Origin: Saccharomyces paradoxus
Lineage: Eukaryota; Ascomycota; Saccharomycetes; Saccharomycetales; Saccharomycetaceae
Length of the DNA stretch: 64,000 nt
Direction: 5' to 3'
NCBI RefSeq assembly: GCF_002079055.1
Contig: NC_047493.1
Location: 558,001 to 622,000 of the forward strand
The stretch's first letter is position 1; each line of letters opens with the position of its first letter. Shown here one piece after another: positions 1-10,090 of this stretch. The position numbers and the translations under genes are program-made. Below the pieces are notes generated by a model. It saw only the letters and a list, made by a program, of their open reading frames with translations. It searched no databases and was not told the DNA's origin.

Positions 1-615
1 ACAATATGAAACAATATTGAGAATTATTTGGGTAATTAGATAATTGTTGGGATTCCGTTGTTGTTAAAGACTATATTATTAGGTATACGGAGTATACTAG
101 AAATTCTACTCGAGGATATAGGAATCCACAAAAGGGAATCAATAGTTCTACATAGTGTTATTACCTTATCTTCTTTCTTTTTATATGTTGTCATTCATTA
201 TCCTATTACATTATCAATCCTTGCATTTCAGCTTCCATTAGATTGGATGACTGTTTCTCAATCTTTATGCCATCCTCTTGCACCGCATATCATAATATGA
301 TATTAAATAGATGATATTAGAATTTCAATCCAGCAAATATGAAACAACCTGACTACGAAAGGAACAGATTGAGCGATATAAGGAAAAAGTCCTGCCCTCC
401 TTAGATGAACTACCCAGACGTAAATACCTGAACAATTATGTTTAGATCCGAGATGCCGCGCTTCTACCCTTTAGTTAGATTCAGATCTTATATAGATTAT
501 ATAGGATAAGTAACCTTCTGTGACAAAAGTTTATAATATGTCCTAACAATATGTCACTCTTAAGATATCAGGATTTGACAAGACATCCGGTATTAATAGA
601 GCCCGTAACATAGCA
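1..615 (+). mobile_element. Fossil sigma solo LTR (Ty3 family), split by a delta
   Basis: Bases 336-615 follow the Ty3 sigma LTR as I know it, including its internal blocks and the terminal stretch ending in CA near 615. Bases 1-17 look like the continuation of the same sigma on the other side of an inserted delta (18-335). The sigma therefore starts left of the window. TGAAACA, the pheromone response element known in sigma, occurs at 7-13 and 340-346. Sigma elements normally sit just upstream of tRNA genes; no tRNA is visible to the right, so the tRNA would lie beyond the left edge. The copy is diverged and no internal Ty3 genes are present. Confidence 0.75.
18..335 (-). mobile_element. Fossil delta solo LTR (Ty1/Ty2 family) inserted into sigma
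   Basis: Reverse-oriented delta. It begins with the reverse complement of the delta 3' end (TGAGAA at 18, then the TGTTGGGATTCC block at 45) and ends with a worn version of the delta 5' end at 335. The 5 bases AATAT occur on both sides (13-17 and 336-340), as expected for an integrase target duplication, and the flanks read as one interrupted sigma. It is a solo LTR, moderately old judging from divergence and slightly reduced length; no internal Ty genes are present. Confidence 0.85.
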
Positions 616-777
616 ATTGTAGGTAACGTAGGTGATATACTTGGTAAAATATTAAAAAGAGGTCAAGTTTATATTTCTCGTTCTCTTCCCACGTATCTAA
701 TTTTCGTTAATCAGTAGTTAATGTTCATCAAGAAAATAGCATATCTTCATATATTGTATATGAGAGATTTATAAAAC

Positions 778-1074
778 TGAGAAATGGATGAATTTTGAGA
801 TAACTGTTGGGATTTTATTTGTAATAAAGGTGGTATTATTGGGTATACAGAGTATACTAGAAGTACTCCTTCAAGATATAGGAGTCCCCAAACGGGAGTT
901 AATTATTTTTCACAATAAAACTATTGGCTCTCTTTCTGTTTACATGTCGTCATTCATATTCTATTGGAATTATCAATTCTAGTGTTTCAGCGTCCACTAA
1001 ATTCGATATCTGTCTCTCAACATTTATGCCGATTGCGAACTGCTACATATAGTAGTATATTTTAGTTGTTTTCA
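778..1074 (-). mobile_element. Second fossil delta solo LTR, older
   Basis: Reverse-oriented delta beginning TGAGAAATGG at 778, with the recognisable TGTTGGGATT block at 805 and the CTAGAAGT and GTTTCAGCGTCCACTAA blocks downstream. AAAAC precedes it (773-777) and reappears at its right end (about 1074-1078), overlapping the last base of the element, so a target duplication is likely. It is more diverged and shorter than a full delta, so older than the one at 18-335. Solo LTR without coding parts. Confidence 0.8.
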
Positions 1075-2542
1075 AAACTAATTGGTGATCACTCATTGAA
1101 GTGATTGCTTTACGTTTCACCTGCAAGTTAGTCGTTGCCATTCAAAGATTTTTCTGTTTCAACTCTGACATGGTATTAAGATAAATACTCTTAATTAAAT
1201 ATTCAAAATATACAAACTTTATTATTACAGTAACTTAGAGGAAATATTTGTTTACATTCCTTTGACGATATTTTTTTCATTGCTGCTTTCTGCCCCCTGG
1301 CAGAGAAATGAATGACGCAGAGCTGTAAATTTATTTCATTTGTACTTCTCACAAGCCAGAATTGGTTTTGAAAGATGGAAATGCACTTTATCATTACCGT
1401 TTTGACCATACAAAGAAATCTTCACGTGGCTTAGATATATGACGAGAAAAAAACTTTTCTAACCCTCCATTATTTATCTTCCGTCAGGAAAGCGACTACT
1501 TGAAAGTACACTGAAGGCTTGCATTGTGTAATTGATGAATCAGTGTGACTCCCTCACACGCTCAAGCACCTCGAAATCTAAATATCTGTAAAACTTTATT
1601 AGAGTGACAACATATAAAAGTATAGAGAATATAAAATCGAGGCTTATGTATTCTTTACTTTGCCTTCCGTGATTTATCATAATATAGACCTCATAAATGA
1701 AATTTTACCCGCTAGTGGATATTGCAGGTTTACCTTTCGAATAGCAAGAGCAAAAGCTTCTGCCTCACCTTTTTTGAAGAAACAACTGAAGAAGGGCTAA
1801 ATTTATGTTATAAAACTGTAGTTATTGTATTTATGTTTTGTTCCTTTTTTCCGGTTAGTTTTATAAATAGGAGAATTCGGAACTGAAAAGTAAACATCAA
1901 GATTATTAATCACATTTAGCTCAGAAATTAGCATTAAATTTTTTTTATAAATTACGAACGTCTAGCCAAAATAAAGATACAATACTTTTTTTTCCCATTT
2001 GTGAGAAAAAATAGAAAGTATTATTTTTTTCCGGTATAGTAATACTGAACTACTTACTGTAGGGAAAAAAAATTGGTTACTTATTATGTATTGCCCACCG
2101 GATCACTTTGAAATCCCTTAACCGTTTAAGCAGTATGCTCTTCAAAATTCAAACTTTTTGGATGTCTTTCCTTCACATTCCTGATTTTTCACATTCAAAA
2201 CGCGTTGTGAAGCTGCTAGAGAGGAATTTTACATATCGAGGCATATTTCTATATATGATGTATCTTTATTAAGATACCTAGTGCACTCCCATTATTCTAT
2301 AGTTACTGCGTTCTCACTTGACCCGAAACCAGACTTCAACAGCTACACATCGTGCTTTGCAATCGTTAAGTTTCCCGAACGGTCCTCGTATTTTTTTTTC
2401 TTTTCCTCCTTTCCTCTTTTCCAGTGGATCAGATCAAAGCCGACTAAAAATTTAACAATTTAAGAAAGTCTCTTTTAAAGGTAGAAAAGGTCATTTCAAC
2501 AAAAAAGTGTCTTATCTTCACTTTTCTTCCAATAATTTAAAG
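1075..2542. other. Spacer upstream of KSS1 (no gene)
   Basis: AT-rich spacer between the LTR fossils and KSS1. It holds a candidate replication origin (see 1795-1960), several poly-T runs, and a pyrimidine-rich tract at about 2386-2422 just before KSS1, typical of yeast promoters. Short open frames on either strand have no features of real proteins. Confidence 0.6.
1795..1960 (+). other. Candidate replication origin (ARS) with consensus match
   Basis: Bases 1829-1839 match the 11-base ARS consensus WTTTAYRTTTW at every position. Extending to the 17-base form WWWWTTTAYRTTTWGTT gives 16 of 17. A second 10-of-11 match lies close by, at about 1801. Surrounding DNA is very AT-rich and free of genes. 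From memory, S. cerevisiae has an annotated ARS upstream of KSS1, which would fit. Consensus matches alone do not prove origin activity, and the outer borders given are approximate. Confidence 0.5.
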
Positions 2543-3649
2543 ATGGCTAGAACAATAACTTTTGATATCCCCTCACAGTATAAGCTCGTAGATTTGATAG
2601 GTGAAGGTGCGTACGGAACAGTATGTTCAGCAATTCACAAACCTTCCGGCATAAAGGTAGCTATCAAGAAAATACAACCGTTCAGCAAAAAACTGTTCGT
2701 AACGAGAACCATACGTGAGATCAAGCTTTTACGGTATTTCCATGAACACGAAAACATAATAAGTATACTGGACAAAGTAAGACCAGTATCCATAGATAAA
2801 CTGAATGCTGTTTACTTGGTCGAAGAATTGATGGAAACTGATCTACAAAAAGTAATTAATAACCAGAATAGTGGCTCTTCTACTTTGAGTGATGACCATG
2901 TGCAGTACTTCACATACCAAATTTTAAGAGCCTTAAAGTCTATTCATAGCGCACAAGTTATCCATAGAGACATAAAGCCATCAAACCTATTACTGAATTC
3001 CAATTGTGATCTCAAAGTTTGCGATTTTGGACTAGCTAGGTGCTTAGCTAGTAGCAGTGATTCAAGAGAAACCCTGGTAGGGTTTATGACGGAGTACGTG
3101 GCAACGCGATGGTACAGGGCACCCGAGATCATGCTAACTTTTCAAGAGTATACGACTGCGATGGACATCTGGTCATGCGGATGCATTCTGGCTGAAATGG
3201 TTTCTGGGAAACCCTTATTCCCAGGCAGGGACTATCATCATCAACTATGGCTAATCCTGGAAGTCTTGGGAACTCCGTCTTTCGAAGACTTTAACCAGAT
3301 CAAATCCAAGAGGGCTAAAGAGTATATAGCGAATCTACCGATGAGACCACCCTTGCCCTGGGAGACTGTATGGTCAAAGACCGATCTGAATCCAGATATG
3401 ATAGATTTATTAGACAAAATGCTTCAATTCAACCCTGACAAAAGAATAAGCGCAGCGGAAGCTTTGAGACATCCTTACCTGGCAATGTACCATGATCCAA
3501 GTGACGAGCCGGAATATCCTCCACTTAATCTGGATGATGAGTTTTGGAAATTGGATAACAAGATAATGCGTCCAGAAGAGGAGGAAGAAGTGCCGATAGA
3601 AATGCTTAAAGACATGCTTTACGATGAACTGATGAAGACTATGGAATAG
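2543..3649 (+). CDS. KSS1: Kss1, MAP kinase of the filamentation/pheromone pathway
   Basis: A 368-residue ERK-type MAP kinase, phosphorylated by Ste7 and acting on Ste12 and Dig1/Dig2 to control invasive growth and mating. The glycine-rich loop is at about residues 20-25 (GEGAYG), the catalytic lysine is K42 in VAIKK, the catalytic loop is HRDIKPSN, DFG follows, and the activation loop carries the TEY dual-phosphorylation motif. The C-terminal tail is acidic. The frame stays open for 12 codons upstream, but only from a GTG; the ATG at 2543 gives the length of S. cerevisiae Kss1 and starts at the conserved MARTITF. Sequence identity to S. cerevisiae is very high, with at least one remembered substitution (F to S in the NSG-STL segment). 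Confidence 0.97.
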   Translation: MARTITFDIPSQYKLVDLIGEGAYGTVCSAIHKPSGIKVAIKKIQPFSKKLFVTRTIREIKLLRYFHEHENIISILDKVRPVSIDKLNAVYLVEELMETDLQKVINNQNSGSSTLSDDHVQYFTYQILRALKSIHSAQVIHRDIKPSNLLLNSNCDLKVCDFGLARCLASSSDSRETLVGFMTEYVATRWYRAPEIMLTFQEYTTAMDIWSCGCILAEMVSGKPLFPGRDYHHQLWLILEVLGTPSFEDFNQIKSKRAKEYIANLPMRPPLPWETVWSKTDLNPDMIDLLDKMLQFNPDKRISAAEALRHPYLAMYHDPSDEPEYPPLNLDDEFWKLDNKIMRPEEEEEVPIEMLKDMLYDELMKTME

Positions 3650-4646
3650 CATTCACAATAGTACTGTTTCCATACCCCTAGTAATCTCCTTACATCCAAC
3701 TTACCGAGGAGATTATTGTCGTCTGTAGTCAATACGTAAATAGAAAGACTTCAAATCACATATGCACGATGCATGGGCAACGGAAAATGCAAGGAACGAA
3801 GAGAAACCACCTACGGCGACGAGTTTTTTTTCACCAGCTAGAAGTACACGAAATGCGGCTTCGTGCGCCTCTACGCCGCTTTGCCTAAACGGGAAATGCA
3901 AAGAAAAAACCAGCCATCGCGTGCTGGGAGGGCTGACGCGACTGCAATTAAATAGGCGATATCAACATCTTTTATCCAGCACTCTTCAATACTGTATGGC
4001 CTCTCAGGGAAATCTTGCCATCATGCTTTCTATTCTCAAGTATTAGGCAAAACCTTTGTTTACTGGGTTTGTTTATTTCTATCTAGAAGTTCGCATTTCC
4101 TTTTCGAACTGGTTCCTCTTTACGTAGAATTCACAATTAACACCCAGTCGAGGTAGTCTAAAAGCTAATTTCTCTAAAGGGGATAAAGTTGGTAATTTTT
4201 TTATCTCGCATTATTATATATGCAAGAACATGTTAAGCTATAGTTATAAAGTTTCATCTTAATTGCCACATACGTACATTGACACGTAAGAGAATTCATT
4301 ATTTTTTCATTATTCTAGCATACTAGAACCCTTGTGACATTCCAGGTTATTCCATTCTATTGACCTTCATTTCGTAAAGGTGACGAAGGATCACCATACT
4401 ACAACTTTCAAATATCATAGTACATTTTTAACCTTGCAACTATTGTTACACGTTCGGCTTATCGTTATCTTCCAGCTTTACCCTCGATTTTTTTTTCAAT
4501 TTGATTTTTAAAGCTTTTTGCTTAGATATACCAAATCATCCGCTCATTTGACAGCTTAGTTTCTTTTTTTTTCCCTTTTAAAGACAACATCCAACTTTAT
4601 ACGTTCATTACCTTTTTTCTTACAATTTTATCCTTCATTCTATGAA
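3650..4646. promoter_or_regulatory. KSS1-BUD9 spacer with possible Ace2/Swi5 sites
   Basis: About 1 kb of non-coding DNA. Just after KSS1 there is a small inverted repeat (3682-3689 with 3708-3715), possibly part of its 3' end. CCAGC cores of the type bound by Ace2/Swi5 cluster at about 3834, 3910, 3923 (reverse) and 3976. BUD9 has a G1-peaked transcript in S. cerevisiae, so Ace2/Swi5 input is plausible but inferred from short motifs only. The last 150 bases before BUD9 are rich in poly-T. A 94-codon open frame at 3762-4046 is not convincing as a gene. Confidence 0.35.
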
Positions 4647-6287
4647 ATGACAAAAATAACCGGAAATGCTTCGATCACGACAGACAGTTCAACGTCCACA
4701 TATGGATCAGCAACGGCGTCGTCCGCATCTTTACCTGAAAACGACCCACAATCATTTCATCAACCGCGGGCAAGAACAAGATCTGGCTCATTATTCATCG
4801 AAGGATCTGATCCGTCTCCATCGTCAGAAGCGAAATCATACAACGTTTATATTGATGATAGCAAATATAGTGAGATCCTCAAACGAGATACAAATTCGAG
4901 TAGCACAGATAGTAAGCAAGTCTTTGAAGATGCTAGAGATAACAATTTCTACGAGGAATCGCATAAAGTTCTAGAGAACTCAATTTTAGATTTAATACGA
5001 CGAGATCCAGAAGTAGCAACATTCCCTTTACCTCCGCCGGGTTCAAGTGAGAGGAACAGAAATTCGTCAAACGGCTCTTCCGCTGAAACTAACCCAAATG
5101 GACACAGCAGCAGCGGTACAATCTCGACTTCGGTACTGTTGAACATGGGTTCTGCCGAAAAGCACACTGGAACGGCCAGAGGAGATCATATGGAATCATC
5201 TTCAATGAGATCGTCCGATAAAAAGGGAACCAGATCTTCCTTATTCTGTCCAAGGGTTGAGGGAACGTTACCGTACCAAGGACCAGGAGATACCGTTTCC
5301 TCAAACAAAGCTACCAGCCAAGTACAAGATACATATTCATTTTCTTCTGTACGGTATGATGACGATCTCGTACCATCTATTGAAGAGGCTGTTGAGGTAG
5401 CAAAGAACAGAGTTCCTAACAGTAGGCTAAATGATGATTTTTCTGATAAGGCTTTTATTCCACATGAGTTTCAAATTCCCAAAAAGGCCTGGAATAGACA
5501 GTCAGTGAATGAATCCCCTAAAATCAGAACTCCAAGAAATCATTCCCTATTAATTGACATACTAAAGCCATTTGAAGCAGCTGACCTTGCTAACGACCAA
5601 CGAAGCTATCCCGCAGTATTAAAAAACACAATACATTCTAGTGCGCTGTATGATTCAACTATTGAATATCCCCGGACCCGAATGCAAGATCAAAGGCAGA
5701 TGGATATCAACGAAATTAGTTCAGAGAAAATACCTGATCCTCAAGTCCCTCTTGGTATTGCAATGGACACCATTGGTAATCCAAACTTATCATATGAAAA
5801 GGAGTACCAAAGTAATGTAGAAGCTGGTTTAGCTTCTGGGGTCGACAAAGGAAACGACGCTATTAAGGAATACCAATATCAAAAAATCCCCCAACAAATC
5901 GATCAAGATTGGCAATCAAATTGTCAAATGCACACAATGCCTATTCAAAGAATAGATTCCTCCTCCATACGTTCATACGATTCTCAGATATATGGCTTCT
6001 CTGAGATTTACAGTATTCCAAGGGTTTTGATAACACTGTGCGTTTGTCTTTTTGTTCCACCCTTGTTTTTTTTCTTTTCAGTTAATGGAGAGAGTGGCAT
6101 TTCAAATTACAGATTAATGAGAATGATAATGAATTATGAACATAGAATCGGTCTCCTCAAAGGGTTCGAATGGGACATTGATGTACGATGGTTCAGAACA
6201 TTGTGCTTTGTATTAGGATGTATGGAGATGTTAGTTATATTTGCTGCTATAGGAATAGGATTTGGTGTAGGAATAACAAGAGAGTAA
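4647..6287 (+). CDS. BUD9: Bud9, bipolar bud-site landmark membrane protein
   Basis: A 546-residue cell-surface landmark that marks the birth-scar pole of diploid cells and interacts with Rax1/Rax2 and the Bud5-Rsr1 module. The long N-terminal part (to about 455) is rich in serine, threonine and asparagine and probably extracellular and glycosylated. Two hydrophobic segments at about 456-477 and 515-543 flank a short loop, the topology shared with its paralogue Bud8. There is no N-terminal signal peptide. The S. cerevisiae protein is 547 residues. A minimal upstream ORF (ATG at 4642) overlaps the start codon. Confidence 0.95.
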   Translation: MTKITGNASITTDSSTSTYGSATASSASLPENDPQSFHQPRARTRSGSLFIEGSDPSPSSEAKSYNVYIDDSKYSEILKRDTNSSSTDSKQVFEDARDNNFYEESHKVLENSILDLIRRDPEVATFPLPPPGSSERNRNSSNGSSAETNPNGHSSSGTISTSVLLNMGSAEKHTGTARGDHMESSSMRSSDKKGTRSSLFCPRVEGTLPYQGPGDTVSSNKATSQVQDTYSFSSVRYDDDLVPSIEEAVEVAKNRVPNSRLNDDFSDKAFIPHEFQIPKKAWNRQSVNESPKIRTPRNHSLLIDILKPFEAADLANDQRSYPAVLKNTIHSSALYDSTIEYPRTRMQDQRQMDINEISSEKIPDPQVPLGIAMDTIGNPNLSYEKEYQSNVEAGLASGVDKGNDAIKEYQYQKIPQQIDQDWQSNCQMHTMPIQRIDSSSIRSYDSQIYGFSEIYSIPRVLITLCVCLFVPPLFFFFSVNGESGISNYRLMRMIMNYEHRIGLLKGFEWDIDVRWFRTLCFVLGCMEMLVIFAAIGIGFGVGITRE

Positions 6288-6631
6288 AATCTTTATTCTG
6301 GACTTACTTACTGAAGATTCCGTACTACTCTATGTAATTAAACACCCATGTTATAGATTTCAGAAAACAATTTGATATATGCAGTAATTTACTGGAACTA
6401 TCGAAGGGAATATCTTCCACTCCAAGAGCTCATATTCGTAGGAATAAGAATAGTATTTCTTTACCGCAATCATATATATATATATTTCCTCTTCTGATAG
6501 GTCTCTATTTGGCAGAAAAAAAGGCGGTTTGGGTGCTTCTCGCGATGTGGAAGTCAATTTGAACTACACGCCAAATTAGTCCATTTTACGCACACCGTAA
6601 AGAAGTGGTTTCAAAAATCGCATGGCAGGCC
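6288..6631. other. BUD9-MTE1 intergenic region
   Basis: Tandem spacer holding the BUD9 3' end and MTE1 promoter. The only conspicuous element is an AT dinucleotide run at about 6470-6486. No gene seen. Confidence 0.5.
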
Positions 6632-7444
6632 ATGCTCTCGCATATCGTTGAGTATGAATGCCAATATACTGATCAACTTTACAAGAAACGTAAAGTCTGG
6701 CACGATGGGAGATTGAAGTATTTTCAGATAAACAACAGATTCATGCTATATACAGAAAAGGATAACGTTTTGTTAGCTAGTGAGTTCAAGATAAATTCAA
6801 AAGAGCTGAAGGCGATTTTAAATCCAGAAGGTTTCGATATTGAAGAACATAGGATTTTTAGTCAGTTTTTGGTGATTATTTCAAATATTATTGAAGAGTA
6901 CGATAGAGATATTCAAGTAGCAGCATCACACGTTAGAACAGATCCTATGAATCTATCGGTACAAAAACAACGGCCTCTTATCTCAGATAGTGCACCTAGT
7001 ATGAATCATATTTCAACTGCGAGAGAAATTCATTCAAATACAAAAGTCACAACTTCTAAACATAGGCAAAAGGAGGATAGTAATACCGAAGGAGGATTCA
7101 ACATTAGCAAGCTTACTTTGAAGGTCAATAAGCCTTTCAAGAAGCCCAAAAGAATATTAAGCACTGATGTGGTAAATGAACTAAATAGACCGAGTATAAG
7201 GAATCAAAGGATCCAAGAAACAACACCACAACTGCACGCGGCAAATACTGGTAAAATAGCGCACACAGTCCCAAAAGTGGTGCAGGATAATAGTATTGCA
7301 CAATATGAACATATCACAATTACTGAAGAATTTAAAGTCAAAGATGATCCCGACCAAGAAAGAGAAATGGCAGAAGTATCCAAGAGTGGTATTAAGAGGG
7401 TGGGCAGGATAAGAAAAATTGTTCATAAGCCCCTCAGCATTTGA
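6632..7444 (+). CDS. MTE1: Mte1, Mph1-associated D-loop binding protein
   Basis: A 270-residue protein equivalent to YGR042W (271 residues in S. cerevisiae). Mte1 binds D-loops, works with the Mph1 helicase in recombinational repair and crossover control, and affects telomere maintenance. The first 80 or so residues form the conserved domain (DUF2439 type) shared with fission yeast Dbl2 and vertebrate ZGRF1, with the recognisable KKRKVWHDGRLKYF segment. The rest is basic, poorly conserved and probably disordered. The frame runs nine codons further upstream, but only to a GTG; ATG at 6632 is the first ATG. Confidence 0.93.
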   Translation: MLSHIVEYECQYTDQLYKKRKVWHDGRLKYFQINNRFMLYTEKDNVLLASEFKINSKELKAILNPEGFDIEEHRIFSQFLVIISNIIEEYDRDIQVAASHVRTDPMNLSVQKQRPLISDSAPSMNHISTAREIHSNTKVTTSKHRQKEDSNTEGGFNISKLTLKVNKPFKKPKRILSTDVVNELNRPSIRNQRIQETTPQLHAANTGKIAHTVPKVVQDNSIAQYEHITITEEFKVKDDPDQEREMAEVSKSGIKRVGRIRKIVHKPLSI

Positions 7445-7575
7445 TCATAAGTCAGAATTTTGATGAATATATTAGGTCTGTATACTATTCATATATACTT
7501 AAACTAATTCAATACTAAGTATCGAAAAGCCAAATGAAATATATATATATAAGTAGATACGCATAGTCTCGATGA

Positions 7576-8577
7576 TCACATTTTCTCTTCAACCAATTTG
7601 TACAGCGCTTCAATGTCCGCAGAGAACTTTCTGATACCATCAGATAACTTCTCTGTAGCCATTTGATCTTCGTTCAAGACATATCTAAAATGAGGTTCGT
7701 CGTTGATGAAGGAGACTTTTTCAACACCTTCTTTCTTAGCACTCTCAGCATTCAATTTATTGTCAATAGGGTCTGTTGATTCATATAACTGTTCTAGAAG
7801 ATTCAGTGGGAGCGTCATATTATCAATACCCGCTAATGCCTTCAATTCATCTAAGTTCCTAAAGGAAGCCGCCATTACCTCAGTTGCATAACCGTGCTTC
7901 TTGTAATAACTATATATCTTCTTAACAGATAGAACGCCGGGATCGGTTTCTGCAGTATAGTCTTTACCTGAAAGGGCCTTGTAAAAGTCCATTATTCTTC
8001 CCACGAATGGAGAGATCAAAGTGACATTTGCTTCCGCACATGCTACTGCTTGCGTAAAGGAGAATAGTAACGTCATGTTACAATGGATACCGTGTTTTGC
8101 TTCCAACTCTCTGGCAGCTTGTATACCCTCCCATGTAGAAGCTATCTTGATCAAAACTCTTTCTTTAGGTACGCCCGCATCTTTATATAATTTGATGATG
8201 TGAAGAGCTTTCTTGACAGTCGCCTTCTTATCAAAAGATAACCTTGCGTCCACCTCAGTAGAAACTCTTCCTGGGACAATCTTCAAAATCTGGGTACCGA
8301 ATTCCACCAAAATCTTATCCATGGCGTTCTCGATTTTCTCGTGATCGGTTTTACCATGCTTCCTCCCATATTCAACGGCTGTGTCGATAAATCTTGCATA
8401 CTTCTCCAATTTTGAAGCTGCCAGTATCAGAGAAGGATTAGTCGTTGAATCTTGTGCTTCATACTTCGAAATAGCCTCAAAATCCCCCGAATCAGCAACC
8501 ACATGGGTCCCAGCCTTCTTTAATTGGTCCAAGGATGATGTAGCAACTTTTTGTTTTTTCTCTGAAGGTTCTGACAT
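7576..8577 (-). CDS. NQM1: Nqm1, transaldolase paralogue of Tal1
   Basis: A 333-residue transaldolase of the pentose phosphate pathway, transferring dihydroxyacetone between sugar phosphates. The Schiff-base lysine is K144 in KIASTWEG, and the N-terminal active-site aspartate lies in VVADSGDF (D29). Length equals that of S. cerevisiae Nqm1. It is the minor, stress- and respiration-induced isozyme next to the main enzyme Tal1. The gene converges on MTE1 with only 131 bases between stop codons. Confidence 0.96.
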   Translation of the reverse strand: MSEPSEKKQKVATSSLDQLKKAGTHVVADSGDFEAISKYEAQDSTTNPSLILAASKLEKYARFIDTAVEYGRKHGKTDHEKIENAMDKILVEFGTQILKIVPGRVSTEVDARLSFDKKATVKKALHIIKLYKDAGVPKERVLIKIASTWEGIQAARELEAKHGIHCNMTLLFSFTQAVACAEANVTLISPFVGRIMDFYKALSGKDYTAETDPGVLSVKKIYSYYKKHGYATEVMAASFRNLDELKALAGIDNMTLPLNLLEQLYESTDPIDNKLNAESAKKEGVEKVSFINDEPHFRYVLNEDQMATEKLSDGIRKFSADIEALYKLVEEKM

Positions 8578-10090
8578 TTTTCTGTTATTTTTATATGTGT
8601 GGCTTACTATCCTATATAGTTTCTTTGGCCTAAGCTATCAAGAATTGATGATGTAGTTTGGCAAAAAACGTGTGAGTTACGAGATTGTTCTTCCTTTATA
8701 TGCCTGCCCACCCCATCCAAGATGCCTAAAGAAGGAGCCATTAGGCTCCCCTCATCCGCCCCTACCATGAAAGAAGAACATAAGACGTAATTCATTACAA
8801 ACTAAGAGGTGCCAGGAGTGCAAAAACCACAGCAAGAGCCAGAGCCAGAACAAAAAAAGTAACCTAGCTCACCCCGCGTAACAATCCCTCCGATCGAAAG
8901 GTTCGTCATCTTAAATATCCTTCAAACCCAGACCGACTGTTGAAAAAAGCCCTTTTGTGTCACAAATCTGTCTCTCTATTACCCTACGTACATCCGGGAA
9001 TAATTGCCGCTCACTTTTGGGAAACTCTCTAAAAGGGAATACTCGAATTGAAGAAAAAGCCGCTACCCCTATTTGTAAAACAGTATATCAGCTACCAACA
9101 TGAGTTGGTTCAACTCAACGCTGACCTTGAAAAAAATTAAAGGAAAAAATAAAGTAAAAAAAAAGAAAAGAAAAGCTATCTTTCTTTGGTCTTAGTTAGC
9201 CAAAACACTGAGCATTTACTTTACCATCAGTACTTTCCTTCAAGAAAATTATAAACAAAATGCCATTTTTCTTCTTTTTCTTCTTCTTCTTGGCTATGCA
9301 AATCTTTTTCCATAAAATGATTGATCTAGCGGTTATTGTTTCTTAACGGTTTTCCGGTTCCGCAACTATTCTCGAGGGTTGCTATATTACTCAAAGATAT
9401 TTTCAGAAAGTGCGCGTGCGATGTATGTTTTTCACTGAGGATATTCTGAAAAAATAACCGCCAACAGTGAGAACATAAAAATCTTAGTTGGAAAAGAACT
9501 ACGCAAGACGCCATTTGCCAGAAGCTTCGTAAAAGCGGGCTAAGGAACCAGGAGGAGAAATACAGAAAAATCATTTTGGAAACTACGAGATTCTCGGCAC
9601 AAGAAGCGCTAATGTCCTACTTGGCGGTTGACGTCTTGTATACGTCTAAAATAAAAAAAATTGTGTCTTATTTTTATTTTTATTGTACTGGAGTTTGAGT
9701 ATGTGTGAATTATCAAAGAAAGCACGTAATTGCATCGAAATGTAGGGCTCCTAAGCCATTTTTTTCAAATGTTTTTCTCAAAAAACGTCAAATATGCTCC
9801 AGCCATATTTTTGAACTTTTCCCTTTCAGCGGCAAGTAGAAATAAAAAAGACGGAAATATTTATTATTGAATAACTGTCCACTTAAGCAAAGATGAAATA
9901 CAGAAGGAAAAAATGCGAGTATTTAGGAGTTTTTTATTTAGCGAAGTAACCAACGCAGTGTGATATCCACGACATAACAAGCGTCCATAGTTGCAAGCGT
10001 TTCTTTTTTTTTTAAGAATGAAAATGCGGTGGCTTTCGTGCCTGCACGCACTTAAAAAGAATCCTTATAGGGTATATTTTTATGCTCCAG
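8578..10090. promoter_or_regulatory. RME1-NQM1 spacer with NQM1 stress elements
   Basis: A 1.5-kb region holding the RME1 3' end and the NQM1 promoter (both genes read on the minus strand). CCCCT, the stress response element read on the minus strand as AGGGG, occurs at 8748-8752 and 8759-8763, 170-190 bases before NQM1, and again at 9066-9070. That fits the stress induction known for NQM1, but the motif is short. The remainder is AT-rich with poly-A/T runs. No gene, RNA or repeat recognised. Confidence 0.4.

Noticed and set aside
58-300. 80-codon open frame at the left end, and a similar 64-codon one at 788-982
   Set aside because: Both lie wholly inside solo delta LTRs read backwards; not protein genes.
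3762-4046. 94-codon open frame between KSS1 and BUD9
   Set aside because: Low-complexity translation without a recognisable domain, overlapping an opposite-strand frame; the region looks like promoter DNA.
6160-6175. GGTTCGAA-like sequence resembling a tRNA B box; similar near 22995
   Set aside because: Both lie inside coding sequence (BUD9 and MCO32) with no A box or cloverleaf around them.
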